DNA of 39,920 bases from Nocardia amamiensis NBRC 102102 (GTDB taxonomy: Bacteria; Actinomycetota; Actinomycetes; Mycobacteriales; Mycobacteriaceae). Both the position numbers and the translations under genes were made by a program. The stretch spans positions 1-39,920 of the forward strand of contig NZ_BDBA01000011.1 of the NCBI RefSeq assembly GCF_001612745.1, read 5' to 3'. Positions within the stretch are counted from its first letter, which is position 1; each line of letters starts with the position of its first letter. The notes under the pieces are model-generated. The model saw only the letters and a program-made list of their open reading frames with translations, searched no databases and was not told where the DNA came from. Shown one piece after another: positions 1 to 7,858 of this stretch.

Positions 1-635
1 GGATCGGCGAGGCGATCCGCTGGTTGGAGCAGGCCGCCGCGCACGGCGACGAGCCCGCGGGTGTGCACCTGGGCCTGCTGCACCTGGAGCGCGGGGACCT
101 GGACGAAGCCGAGCGCTGGTTGCGGCCCGCGGCCGAGAACGGGCTGCCCGAAGCACTGTGCAACATGGGCGTTCTCGCGAATCGGCGCGGTGACGACGTG
201 GCGGCGGAGCACTGGTACGAACGCGCTGTACGGGCCGGAAACCCGACAGCCATGCGTAGTCTCGGCCTGCACCTGGCCCGACGCGGCGAATTCGACCGTG
301 CGATCGCGCTGCTCACCGAGGCCGCGCGCCGCGGAAGGACCGACGCGATCGCGGTGCTCGGCGCCATGTACGTGGATCGCGGTGATCGGATCGAGGGCGA
401 GCGGTGGTTGCGCAAAGGCGCGGACGCGGGCGATCCGGACTCGATGTTCCACCTCGCGCTCGTGCTGCGCTCGGCGAACACGCCTGATCTCGCAGGTGAT
501 TCGGCCGACCCCGAGGTGCTGCGGGCCGCCGCCGCGATCGCGAGCACGCAGGCGCAGCAGGAGGCCAGGCAGTGGCTCGAACGCGCGGCCGCCCTCGGCC
601 ATTCACAGTCGCTGCGTCTGCTGCACGATCTGTGA
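1..635 (+). CDS. Sel1/TPR-like repeat protein, 5' end outside window
   Basis: The reading frame is open from base 3, so the gene enters from outside the window; an in-frame TTG at 24 is probably internal. The protein is built of degenerate helical repeats of roughly 35 residues with recurring patterns such as DEAERWLRPAAENG, GERWLRKGADAGD and ARQWLERAAALGH, which is the Sel1-like/TPR signature. Such repeats form alpha-solenoids for protein-protein contacts; the partner cannot be read from the sequence. No signal peptide can be judged because the N-terminus is missing. It ends at TGA 633-635 and is followed by a promoter-like box and a small gene on the same strand. Confidence 0.8.
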   Translation, partial: IGEAIRWLEQAAAHGDEPAGVHLGLLHLERGDLDEAERWLRPAAENGLPEALCNMGVLANRRGDDVAAEHWYERAVRAGNPTAMRSLGLHLARRGEFDRAIALLTEAARRGRTDAIAVLGAMYVDRGDRIEGERWLRKGADAGDPDSMFHLALVLRSANTPDLAGDSADPEVLRAAAAIASTQAQQEARQWLERAAALGHSQSLRLLHDL

Positions 636-698
636 GCCGTCGTACGACGTCATGCGCGAAAAGCCTTGTGGCCAGCGAAGTTTGTCGGTCCCTCACGG

Positions 699-704
699 TA
701 GAAT
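699..704 (+). promoter_or_regulatory. -10 box (TAGAAT) of the 90-aa hypothetical gene
   Basis: TAGAAT is a strong actinobacterial -10 hexamer. It predicts a start site near 711, about 48 nt ahead of the GTG at 759. No convincing -35 element lies 16-18 nt upstream. Confidence 0.45.
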
Positions 705-758
705 CGAAGCTACGTTCGAGGGGGCTCGCCGCCCCTGATCGCCACGGGAGGGATGCCA

Positions 759-1031
759 GTGCGCACACCACAAACCGTTCTCATCGACCGCCCCTACGCG
801 CCATTGCAGAAGCGCCCGCTGCCGCCGGGCCGTCCCCGGGCGTGGTACGTCATGCACAACCGGCGCCTGAAGGCGATGCGCCTGGCGATCGCCCTGCTGG
901 ACTCGGGCGTCTACGCACCGAGTTACGCCACCAACAAGCGGATCAGGCACACCGCCGAGGTGATCGGCATCCGCCCGCCCTCCGACGCCACCTGCACCAT
1001 GGTCCGCACGCTGATGCGCAGGCGGTACTGA
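759..1031 (+). CDS. Small basic hypothetical protein (90 aa)
   Basis: I do not recognise a family. The protein is arginine-rich and basic, has no signal peptide or membrane helix, and its middle (MRLAIALLDSGVYAPSYATN) could be helical. The ATG at 753 sits directly on the GGGAGG Shine-Dalgarno sequence (746-751), whereas the GTG at 759 lies 7 nt behind it, so 759 is preferred. Codon use matches the neighbours. It is convergent with hemD across a hairpin. A perfect TCACCCGGGTGA palindrome follows the stop at 1034-1045. Confidence 0.6.
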   Translation: MRTPQTVLIDRPYAPLQKRPLPPGRPRAWYVMHNRRLKAMRLAIALLDSGVYAPSYATNKRIRHTAEVIGIRPPSDATCTMVRTLMRRRY

Positions 1032-1087
1032 GATCACCCGGGTGACACGCGCCCTCGCTGCCACCCAAAGGCTGGAAACAGGTGCAA

Positions 1088-1128
1088 GGCCGCCCAGATC
1101 AGCGTATTGACGCTCACCTTGGGCGGCC
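1088..1128. terminator. Nested hairpin between convergent genes
   Basis: GGCCGCCCA (1088-1096) pairs with TGGGCGGCC (1120-1128), and AGCGT/ACGCT (1101-1105, 1110-1114) forms an inner stem with an ATTG loop. It lies between the small plus-strand gene and the end of hemD, where a bidirectional terminator is expected. There is no U tract, as is common in high-GC actinobacteria. Confidence 0.6.
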
Positions 1129-1179
1129 CATCGCCCCACGGTAGCCCCCGGTGCGACAGCGACCAGCCAGAAACCCAAC

Positions 1180-2742
1180 TCAGCGGCTGCGGCGGCTCTT
1201 CTTGCGCGGCGGCGGCAGCAGGCCCTCGGCCCGCAGGCGCGCGGCGTGCTCGGCCAGTGCCTCGACCAGCGGGCCGACCTGGGCCACCTCGGGCTGCACG
1301 TCCACGCGCAGGCCGAACTCGATGGCCGTTTCGGCGGTCTTGGGGCCGATGCACGCCACGATGGTGCGCGCGTGCGGCTTGCCCGCGATGCCGACCAGAT
1401 TGCGCACCGTGGAGGACGAGGTGAACAGGACCGCGTCGAAGCCGCCGGTCTTGATCATCTCGCGCGTCTCCGCAGGCGGCGGCGACGCGCGCACCGTCCG
1501 GTAGGCCGTGACGTCGTCGATCTCCCAGCCGCGGTCGCGCAGGCCCTCGGCCAGCGTCTCGGTGGCGATGTCCGCGCGCGGCAGCAGCACCCGGTTCACC
1601 GGGTCGAAAACGTCGTCGTAGGGCGGGAAGTCGGCAAGCAGGCCCTCGGAGGACTGCTCACCGCTGGGCACCAGTTCCGGGTTGATACCGAAGGAGCGCA
1701 CCTTGTCCGCGGTGGCCTCGCCGACGCAGGCAATCTTCACACCGGAGAACGCCCGGGCGTCCAAGCCGAACTCGGCGAACTTCTCCCACACCGCGCGCAC
1801 CGCGTTGGTGGAGGTGAACACCACCCACTGGTAGCGCCCGTCGACCAGGCCCTTGACCGCCCGCTCCATCTGAGCGGGGCTGCGCGGCGGTTCGACCGCG
1901 ATGGTCGGCACCTCCATCGGGATGGCGCCGTGCGTGACGAGCCGCTCGCTCATCTCGGATGCCTGCTCCTTGGTGCGTGGCACCAGCACGGTCCAGCCGT
2001 ACAGCGCCCGCGATTCCCACCAGGACATCTTCGAGCGCTGCGCGACCGCCTTGCCGATGGTCACCACCAGCGGGCCGACCAGCTCGGAGGCCGCGCTGTT
2101 CAGCGTGGCCAAGGTGGCCTCGATGGTGCGCTGCTGGCGGGTGGTGCCCCGCACCGTCACCGCCACCGGGGTCTGCGGCGCCATGCCGTGCTCGACCAAG
2201 GCGCTCGCGGTCTCGGCCAGGTGCCCGGAGGTCGAGTGCAGCACGAGCGGACCGGGCGCGGCGGCGAGCGCCGCCCAGTCGACCTCGCCGCGCACATCGG
2301 CCTCGGTGTGCCCGGAGCCCAGCGCGATGCCCGCGTAGCTGGGCACCGCAGAGCCGTTGGGCAGGCCCGGCAGCACCTCGAAGATCATGTGCGACCGGGT
2401 GACGGCGTTGACCTCGGCGATCACCGAGTCGGTGGTCAGCGGGTCGCCCGCGACCACGCGCACCACATCGTGCCCGGCGCGCGCCTCGGCGATCAGCGTC
2501 TTGGCCACTTCGGCGGGCTCGCCGAGCGCGGGTCGCACGTCGACCGGGCGCTCGCCGTCGGGCCCCGGCTCGACGTCGGTGCCGATCAAGGCCAGCACGC
2601 CCTTGTCGACGTCCGGATCGGTGAAAGCCAGCGTCGCCCGTCCGATCACCTCACGCGCGCGCACCGTGAGCAGCGCCGGGTCACCCGGACCCGATCCGAC
2701 GAAAAGGATTCGACCGGGGTGCTTCTTCGTGCCTCGGCTCAT
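1180..2742 (-). CDS. hemD: HemD: uroporphyrinogen-III synthase fused to SUMT-like domain
   Basis: This 520-aa protein has an N-terminal SUMT/CobA-like tetrapyrrole methylase domain (about residues 10-245, starting with the VGSGPGDP loop) joined to a uroporphyrinogen-III synthase domain (about 250-505, with SERLVTHGAIPMEVPTI and VVFTSTNAVRA). HemD closes and inverts ring D of hydroxymethylbilane to give uroporphyrinogen III, the branch point to heme, siroheme and B12. The same fusion is known in mycobacteria (Rv0511). The SUMT half lacks the usual GGDP-FGRGGEE segment and has AGDPLTTDSVIAE instead, so its methylase activity is doubtful. The C-terminus is basic (PPPRKKSRRSR). The ATG overlaps the preceding mini-ORF as ATGA, with GAGGTG as ribosome site. 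It is the last gene of the rex-hem operon; hemB does not follow it within the window. Confidence 0.93.
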   Translation of the reverse strand: MSRGTKKHPGRILFVGSGPGDPALLTVRAREVIGRATLAFTDPDVDKGVLALIGTDVEPGPDGERPVDVRPALGEPAEVAKTLIAEARAGHDVVRVVAGDPLTTDSVIAEVNAVTRSHMIFEVLPGLPNGSAVPSYAGIALGSGHTEADVRGEVDWAALAAAPGPLVLHSTSGHLAETASALVEHGMAPQTPVAVTVRGTTRQQRTIEATLATLNSAASELVGPLVVTIGKAVAQRSKMSWWESRALYGWTVLVPRTKEQASEMSERLVTHGAIPMEVPTIAVEPPRSPAQMERAVKGLVDGRYQWVVFTSTNAVRAVWEKFAEFGLDARAFSGVKIACVGEATADKVRSFGINPELVPSGEQSSEGLLADFPPYDDVFDPVNRVLLPRADIATETLAEGLRDRGWEIDDVTAYRTVRASPPPAETREMIKTGGFDAVLFTSSSTVRNLVGIAGKPHARTIVACIGPKTAETAIEFGLRVDVQPEVAQVGPLVEALAEHAARLRAEGLLPPPRKKSRRSR

Positions 2743-2807
2743 GCCCGCACCTCGCTTGCGCTCGGCTCCGGCATGTCCGAAGGCGCGGTGAGGATTCGCT
2801 CACTCAT
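2739..2807 (-). CDS. 22-codon bridging mini-ORF between hemC and hemD
   Basis: This ORF, beginning MSER and ending SEVRA, fills the hemC-hemD gap exactly. Its ATG overlaps the hemC stop (ATGA, 2804-2807) and its TGA overlaps the hemD ATG (ATGA, 2739-2742). Its last codons contain GAGGTG, which serves as the hemD ribosome site. It resembles the mini-ORF between rex and hemA: same ATGAGTGAGCG opening and nearly the same ending (AGCGAGG..CGGGCATGA). It also carries a GAGCGCAAGCGAG repeat motif (2751-2763). The likely role is translational coupling; whether the peptide itself matters is unknown. Confidence 0.5.
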   Translation of the reverse strand: MSERILTAPSDMPEPSASEVRA

Positions 2808-3859
2808 CGGCTGTTCTCCATTGGGCTGGTGTTGGGCAAGTCTGTGGCGGGCGCAGGCACCGCCCGGGTGAGGGAACCGTCGTCCGGTTCGGTGGCGAGC
2901 AGCTCGCGCGCGCCCATATCGAGCAACTCGCGGGCCAGCGCACGGCCCAGCTCCACCGCGTCGGCCGGTGCGCCGACCACCGACGCCCGTAACACATCGG
3001 ACCCGTCGATGGCGGCCGCGCACGCGCGCAGCGAGAGCTCGTCCACGATCCGGCCTTCGTCGTCGAGCGACTCGACCACCTCGGCTAGCGCGCCGATCGG
3101 CGCGGTGCAGCCGGCCTCCAGCTCGGCCAGCAGTGACCGTTCGGCGAGCACCGAGGCGCGGGTGGACGCGTCGTCCAGGCCGGTCAGGATCTCCACGACG
3201 GCGGCGTCGTCGCTGCGGCACTCCACCGCCAGCGCGCCCTGGGCGGGAGCGGGCAGCATCTGCACCGGCTCCAGCGCCTCGGTGACCGCGTCCAACCGCT
3301 CGATGCGGGCCAGTCCGGCCCTGGCCACCACGACCGCGTCCAGCTCACCCTCGCTGACCTTGCGCAGGCGGGTGTCCAGATTGCCGCGCAGCGGGACGAT
3401 GTCCAAGCCGAGACCGAGCGCCCGCAACTGCGCGGCGCGACGCGGCGCGGAGGTGCCGACCTTGGCTCCCGCAGGCAGCTCACCCAGCACCAGTCCGTCG
3501 CGGGCGACCAGGGCGTCGCGCGGATCCTCTCTGGGCGGGATGGCGGCGATGGTGAAGCGCGGGTCCTGCGCGGTCGGCAGGTCCTTGTAGGAATGCACCG
3601 CGATGTCGATCGCGCCCGCGGCCAGTTCGTCGCGCAGCGCGGAGGTGAACACGCCGACACCGATCTTCTGCACCGGATCGGCGGACAGGTCCCCTGCGGT
3701 CTTGATCACGACGAGTTCGGCCGGATGCCCGGCGGCGATCAGCGCGTCGCGCACCGTGCCCGCCTGGGTGAGCGCGAGCAGGCTCCCCCGGGTGCCGATA
3801 CGCCAAGGCCCGCGGGGGGCTTGGGCTGTCGCGTCGCCTTGGTGGTGGACCATGGTCAT
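2804..3859 (-). CDS. hemC: HemC, hydroxymethylbilane synthase (porphobilinogen deaminase)
   Basis: This 351-aa protein polymerises four porphobilinogens into hydroxymethylbilane. It shows the family hallmarks: [14 protein letters not shown] at residues 20-33, the HSYKDLP segment with catalytic Asp93, [11 protein letters not shown], and the cofactor loop [10 protein letters not shown] with Cys251, which carries the dipyrromethane cofactor. The length is slightly above the usual 310 aa because of an N-terminal lead and a C-terminal tail. The ATG overlaps the hemA stop by 4 nt (ATGA); a second ATG two codons downstream is a possible alternative. Translation is therefore coupled to hemA, and the stop codon is coupled to the mini-ORF that leads into hemD. 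Confidence 0.96.
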   Translation of the reverse strand: MTMVHHQGDATAQAPRGPWRIGTRGSLLALTQAGTVRDALIAAGHPAELVVIKTAGDLSADPVQKIGVGVFTSALRDELAAGAIDIAVHSYKDLPTAQDPRFTIAAIPPREDPRDALVARDGLVLGELPAGAKVGTSAPRRAAQLRALGLGLDIVPLRGNLDTRLRKVSEGELDAVVVARAGLARIERLDAVTEALEPVQMLPAPAQGALAVECRSDDAAVVEILTGLDDASTRASVLAERSLLAELEAGCTAPIGALAEVVESLDDEGRIVDELSLRACAAAIDGSDVLRASVVGAPADAVELGRALARELLDMGARELLATEPDDGSLTRAVPAPATDLPNTSPMENSR

Positions 3860-5298
3860 GCCGTCTGCCCCTGTTCCTCGCCGCGATGCCCCGCGGTGAA
3901 GTCGTCGGCCAGCGCGATCTCCCCGTCGGCCAGTGTGATCTCGGTGCGATCGCCCGCGAGCGCGGTGATCTCCATCGGCGCGGCGACCGCCTGCGCCGCA
4001 CCCGGTTTCAGTTCGAACAGCTCACGCAGCGCTTCGGCGTAGCTGTCGCCGCCCGGCGTGGACGCCAACTGCTTGACCCGCACGGTCGGCGCGTGCAGCA
4101 GCTTGTCGACCACACGCCGCACCGTGCGCGCGACCTCGTCGCGTTCCGGATCGGCCAGGCCGGGCAGCCGCGAATCCAGCCGGAGCAGTTCGGCCTCGAC
4201 CACTTCCGCCGCCCGCTGGCGTAGCGCGGCAACGGTCGGGGTGACCTCGGCCATCCGCTGTCCGGCAAGATATTTGGCGAGTTCGTCGGCGACGATCGAG
4301 CGGGCGGCCGCGGTGTCGTCGGCGGCGGCGCCCGCCGCGGGATCGCGCTGCAACGTCTCGATGTCGATGAGGGTGACGCCAGGTAGCCCGGCCACGGCGT
4401 GCTCGACGTCGCGGGGCAGGCCGAGATCGCAGAACACCAACGGCCGCTCCACCGTGGCGAATTCCTCGCCGCGCTCACGGTCGGTCAGCGCGCGGTGGGT
4501 GTCGGCGAGCGTCACGACCGCGCCTACCGCGCCGGTACAGGTGACCACCACGTCGGCCGCGGCCATCGCCTCGGTGAGCCGGGACAGCTCCTTCGCCTCG
4601 GCCGTCACACCGTGCGTGCGCGCGATCTCGGCGAGCCTGCGCGCCCGTCCGATCGTGCGGTTCACCACGACGATCCGGCCGATTCCCGCCCGCGAAAGAT
4701 GCGCTACCGCAAGGCCACCCATCGCGCCCGCTCCGACCACCGCGGCGGTCCGGCCGGCCAGCGGCCCGAGCACGTGCTGGGCGCGATCCAGCGCCACCGA
4801 CACCACCGACGCGCCCGCGCGATCGATCCCGGTTTCCGCGTGCACCCGCTTGCCGACCCGCAGTGCGTGCTGGGCCAGCTCGTGCAGGGTCCGCCCGACG
4901 GCCTGCTGCGCGTCGGCGGAGGCGTAGGCGCCGCGAATCTGGCTGAGCACCTGCTGCTCGCCGACCACCATCGAGTCGAGGCCGCTGGCCACCGCGAACA
5001 GGTGCTCGGCGGCGGCTTCGGCGTAACGGACGTAGGCGTGCTTGGTCAGATCGGGCAGCGGCAGGCCGGAGTGTTTGGTCAGCAGATCGCCGATCTCGGC
5101 CAGCCCGCCGTGGAAGGCGTCGACCACCGCGTAGACCTCCACCCGGTTGCAGGTGGAGACGATCATCGCCTCGGACACGTGGCTGGAGGCGAGCAGGCGG
5201 TCGATCAGTTTCGGCCGGTCGGCGTCGGTGATGGCCACCTTCTCCAGCACCGATACCGGCGCACTGCGATGGGAGATGCCGACAAGAAGAACGCTCAT
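3856..5298 (-). CDS. hemA: HemA, glutamyl-tRNA reductase
   Basis: This 480-aa enzyme reduces glutamyl-tRNA(Glu) with NADPH to glutamate-1-semialdehyde, the first committed step of C5 heme synthesis. Visible features are the N-terminal GISHRSAPV, the active-site STCNRVE with Cys50, the binding segment [17 protein letters not shown], the NADPH-binding [11 protein letters not shown], and the C-terminal dimerisation helix. A GAGGG ribosome site lies 7 nt upstream, inside the preceding mini-ORF, and the ATG forms an ATGA overlap with that ORF. Control of this entry enzyme through the rex promoter would set flux through the whole pathway. Confidence 0.96.
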   Translation of the reverse strand: MSVLLVGISHRSAPVSVLEKVAITDADRPKLIDRLLASSHVSEAMIVSTCNRVEVYAVVDAFHGGLAEIGDLLTKHSGLPLPDLTKHAYVRYAEAAAEHLFAVASGLDSMVVGEQQVLSQIRGAYASADAQQAVGRTLHELAQHALRVGKRVHAETGIDRAGASVVSVALDRAQHVLGPLAGRTAAVVGAGAMGGLAVAHLSRAGIGRIVVVNRTIGRARRLAEIARTHGVTAEAKELSRLTEAMAAADVVVTCTGAVGAVVTLADTHRALTDRERGEEFATVERPLVFCDLGLPRDVEHAVAGLPGVTLIDIETLQRDPAAGAAADDTAAARSIVADELAKYLAGQRMAEVTPTVAALRQRAAEVVEAELLRLDSRLPGLADPERDEVARTVRRVVDKLLHAPTVRVKQLASTPGGDSYAEALRELFELKPGAAQAVAAPMEITALAGDRTEITLADGEIALADDFTAGHRGEEQGQTA

Positions 5299-5366
5299 GC
5301 CCGGCCCTCGCTATCGCCCGGCACAGCCGTGCCGCGCTGATGGACTCGCTCGCTGCGCTCACTCAT
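5295..5366 (-). CDS. 23-codon bridging mini-ORF between rex and hemA
   Basis: This ORF, starting [12 protein letters not shown] and ending SEGRA, spans the rex-hemA gap exactly. Its ATG overlaps the rex stop (ATGA, 5363-5366) and its stop overlaps the hemA start (ATGA, 5295-5298). Its tail contains GAGGG, the hemA ribosome site. The start and end are near-copies of the mini-ORF between hemC and hemD, and it holds a GAGCGCAGCGAG motif (5349-5360). I infer a dispersed mini-repeat that settled in the operon without breaking translational coupling. Peptide function is unknown. Confidence 0.5.
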   Translation of the reverse strand: MSERSERVHQRGTAVPGDSEGRA

Positions 5367-6193
5367 GGTGTGACCACCGATCCCTTGCTGCTTGGCTCCG
5401 TTGCCGTATGCGGGGTAGCCGAGTGCTGATGTGCCGGGTGCGCGGACCCCGCGTGCGGTGTCGGCAGGTGCCGGCCGATGTGGCTTGCACCGCCGTGCGC
5501 GACCTCGGGGAGCGAGGTCTGTTCCGCGTTGCGCACCTGTTCGAAGGAAAGCATCTGCATTTCGACGGCCAAATCCACGCGGCGCACCTCCACCGACGCC
5601 GGCGCGACCAGCTCGCACGGGGCGAAACTCAGGATCGACTGCACGTCGGCCGCGACGAGGCGGTCGCAGACGTCCTGGGCCGCGTCGTCGGGAACGGTGA
5701 TGACCGCGATGGTGGGCTCCAGTTCGGCGACCGCCTCGGCCAGTTCGGCGACGTCACGCACCACCAGCCCGGCGACCGTCATGCCGATCACCTCGGGGTG
5801 GCTGTCGAAGATGCCGACCACGCTGAATCCGCGCCGCCGGAAGCCGCCGTACCCGACCAATGCCCTGCCCAGATTGCCCGCGCCGACCAGCACCACACGG
5901 TGCCCCTTGGACAGACCGAGCACGTCCTCGATCCTGGAGCGCAGCTTGGCCACGTCGTACCCGACGCCACGAACTCCGTTGGGGCCGAGGAAGGATAGAT
6001 CCTTGCGCAATTTGGCCGAATTGACACCCGCCGCGACAGCCAGTTCCTCACTCGATACGATGGCAACACCGTCGTCGGCCAACATGGCGAGGACCCGGAG
6101 ATAGGTAGCCAGCCGCGCGACGGTGGCCTGCGGGATGTCTTTCTGCAGAGCCCTGCCGGAGACGCCGCCTGGCGCCTCATGCTGCTCTGTCAC
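5363..6193 (-). CDS. rex: Rex, NADH/NAD+-sensing transcriptional repressor
   Basis: Rex proteins bind their operators when NADH is low and release them when NADH rises. This one has an N-terminal winged helix (about residues 20-84: IPQATVARLATYLRVL, AVAAGVNSAKLRKDLSFLG, GVRGVGYDV) and a Rossmann domain with GAGNLG at 104-109. The GTG at 6193 is chosen because GAGGAG lies 9 nt upstream; an ATG at 6316 in the same frame would add 41 residues with no ribosome site and no family similarity. After the family core there is an unusual tail of about 45 residues containing eight histidines. The gene heads the rex-hemA-hemC-hemD operon, the arrangement known from Streptomyces, and a Rex operator lies in its own promoter, so autoregulation is expected. 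Confidence 0.93.
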   Translation of the reverse strand: MTEQHEAPGGVSGRALQKDIPQATVARLATYLRVLAMLADDGVAIVSSEELAVAAGVNSAKLRKDLSFLGPNGVRGVGYDVAKLRSRIEDVLGLSKGHRVVLVGAGNLGRALVGYGGFRRRGFSVVGIFDSHPEVIGMTVAGLVVRDVAELAEAVAELEPTIAVITVPDDAAQDVCDRLVAADVQSILSFAPCELVAPASVEVRRVDLAVEMQMLSFEQVRNAEQTSLPEVAHGGASHIGRHLPTPHAGSAHPAHQHSATPHTATEPSSKGSVVTP

Positions 6194-6333
6194 GTCGTCG
6201 GCTCCTCGTCCCGGCGCCTCGGGCACCGGTTCGTCGCTCGACCCTCTGACCCGGGACGGTCCGGTGCCATGGGTGTCGAAGTTTCGGATTTCGGGGCGGC
6301 TCCGCAGCCTCGGCATGCGGGTCGCGTGCCACC

Positions 6334-6362
6334 ACCGTAACTGCTTGTGAAGCCCTGCACAA
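6334..6362 (-). promoter_or_regulatory. rex-hem operon promoter
   Basis: On the minus strand TTGTGC (6357-6362) and TACGGT (6334-6339) are separated by 17 nt, an acceptable -35/-10 pair. This predicts a start near 6327 and a leader of about 134 nt before the rex GTG. The -35 and spacer lie inside the Rex operator. Confidence 0.5.
6345..6362. promoter_or_regulatory. Rex operator (ROP) site
   Basis: TTGTGAAGCCCTGCACAA matches the published Rex operator consensus TTGTGAA-N4-TTCACAA at 13 of 14 defined positions. It overlaps the predicted -35 and spacer of the rex-hem promoter, a position where binding would block RNA polymerase. Confidence 0.85.
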
Positions 6363-6423
6363 AGTCGGTGAAATTGGCCTCATTTTCCGTCCTGACCTCC
6401 CGCAGTGGCCGAAACGGCTTCGC

Positions 6424-6684
6424 TCAGCGCCTCAGGTCGGCACGCAACCTGGCCTCGTCGACATCGAAATAGCTGTGTTCGCGGCCGTCGAGCAGCACGA
6501 CCGGAAGCCGGTCGCCGTACTCCGCGCGCAGGCCAGGGTCGGTTGCGGCGGCTTCGTCGACATCGACGGTCCCCGGTTCGATACCGAATTCGGCGCAGAT
6601 CACACGTAGCTGGTCCAGCGCCGTCGCACACAGCCCGCAGCCGACGCGGGTAAGCAATGTCACCGAATGTGTGGGATTGGTCAT
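6424..6684 (-). CDS. Glutaredoxin-like protein (DUF836 type)
   Basis: This 86-aa thioredoxin-fold protein begins TLLTRVGCGLCATAL, giving a CGLC redox motif near residues 16-19, followed by a cis-Pro strand (DRLPVVLLDG). The family (glutaredoxin-like, Rv0508 in M. tuberculosis) is presumed to reduce disulfides; its partner is not known. The ATG at 6684 is chosen because the similarity starts there; the longer frame adds 17 unconserved residues. It lies just upstream of the rex promoter on the same strand, so a thiol-redox protein and a redox-sensing repressor are neighbours. Confidence 0.85.
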   Translation of the reverse strand: MTNPTHSVTLLTRVGCGLCATALDQLRVICAEFGIEPGTVDVDEAAATDPGLRAEYGDRLPVVLLDGREHSYFDVDEARLRADLRR

Positions 6685-6822
6685 GCGGATATTTAATCGG
6701 GGGTCTGCGCGCCGCGAAGGCGCGGTACGCGCCACTGGATTGTGTCGCAGACCGCCTTCTGCCGTGACTGTCGCACGATCCGGCTACTGTTGACATGGTT
6801 CGCGCGACGGGCGGAGGTACTG

Positions 6823-7854
6823 GTGCCGGAACGATCGAAGGTGGCAAGGGCCGGATTCATCGCGGGACGATTCGGGGAGTTTCCGGCGCGGTGGAATCTG
6901 AGCCAGATGGGCCAGGGGCTGCAGGATCAGCTCGCCCGCATCTCGCGCAGCCCCTTCGGACCGAGCGAAGAGGAATTGCGCGCCAATCTGGCGGGCGAGG
7001 CGAGCGCGGACGCCGCGCTGACGTTGCACGACGCCGAGCTGGCCGCGGGCGAGGTGGAAGCAGCGGGACCGGAGGCGCCGCGCGACCTGACCGCGGCGGC
7101 GTTCTTCGACGTCGACAACACCATGGTGCAGGGCGCCTCGATCGTCCATTTCGCCCGCGGGCTGGCCGCGCGCAAGTATTTCAAGACCTCCGATCTGGTG
7201 GACGTCGCCTGGAAGCAGGTGAAATTCCGGGTCACCGGCAAGGAAAGCAGCACCGACATGGCCAGCGGCAAGGAAAAGGCGCTGGCGTTCATCGCCGGTC
7301 GCTCCACCGCCGAACTGGCCGCGCTCGGTGAGGAGATCTACGACGAGATCATCGCCGACAAGATCTGGCCGGGCACCCGCGCGCTCGCGCAGATGCACTT
7401 GGACGCGGGCCAGCAGGTGTGGCTGGTGACCGCGACCCCGGTCGAATTGGCGCAGGTCATCGCGAAACGACTCGGGCTGACCGGCGCGCTCGGCACCGTC
7501 GCCGAAAGCGTGGACGGGACGTTCACCGGACGCCTGGTCGGTGACATCCTGCACGGCCTTGGCAAGGCGCACGCGGTGCGCACGCTGGCGATCCGCGAGG
7601 GCCTGAACCTCAAGCGGTGCACGGCCTACTCCGACAGCCACAACGACGTGCCGATGCTCTCGCTGGTCGGCACGGCGGTGGCGATCAATCCGGATTCGGA
7701 TCTGCGCGAGGTGGCCAAGAACCGGGGCTGGGAGATCCGCGATTTCCGGACCGGCCGCAAGGCCGCCAAGATCGGTGTGCCGACCGCACTGGCCCTGGGC
7801 GCCGCAGGCGGCGCCGTCGCGGCGGCGGTGACCCGGCGGCGCGACGGCAGCTAG
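6823..7854 (+). CDS. HAD-IB family hydrolase, SerB-like phosphatase
   Basis: This 343-aa protein has the HAD motifs: nucleophile loop FFDVDNTM (Asp96 and Asp98), LVTATP as motif II, and the acidic [11 protein letters not shown] as motif IV. It corresponds to Rv0505c (SerB1) and could be a phosphoserine or lysophosphatidate-type phosphatase; the substrate cannot be read from sequence. About 90 residues precede the catalytic domain, and the C-terminus ends in an alanine/glycine-rich hydrophobic helix followed by RRRDGS, a possible membrane anchor. The GTG at 6823 has GGAGG 5 nt upstream; an earlier frame opening at 6742 has no such site. It is convergent with the acyltransferase, with only 4 bases between the stops. 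Confidence 0.85.
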   Translation: MPERSKVARAGFIAGRFGEFPARWNLSQMGQGLQDQLARISRSPFGPSEEELRANLAGEASADAALTLHDAELAAGEVEAAGPEAPRDLTAAAFFDVDNTMVQGASIVHFARGLAARKYFKTSDLVDVAWKQVKFRVTGKESSTDMASGKEKALAFIAGRSTAELAALGEEIYDEIIADKIWPGTRALAQMHLDAGQQVWLVTATPVELAQVIAKRLGLTGALGTVAESVDGTFTGRLVGDILHGLGKAHAVRTLAIREGLNLKRCTAYSDSHNDVPMLSLVGTAVAINPDSDLREVAKNRGWEIRDFRTGRKAAKIGVPTALALGAAGGAVAAAVTRRRDGS

Positions 7855-7858
7855 CCGT

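Noticed and set aside
1246..2871. 541-aa plus-strand ORF antisense to hemD
   Set aside because: It is a shadow of hemD codon bias, has no recognisable motif, and is rich in Arg, His, Gly and Asp with no plausible ribosome site.
6194..6316. N-terminal extension of Rex from ATG 6316
   Set aside because: It lacks a ribosome site, has no family similarity, and a strong GAGGAG-supported GTG lies at 6193; I treat it as leader sequence.
6742..6822. Upstream extension of the SerB-like phosphatase
   Set aside because: The GTG at 6823 has GGAGG at ideal spacing, and the extra 27 residues look non-coding.
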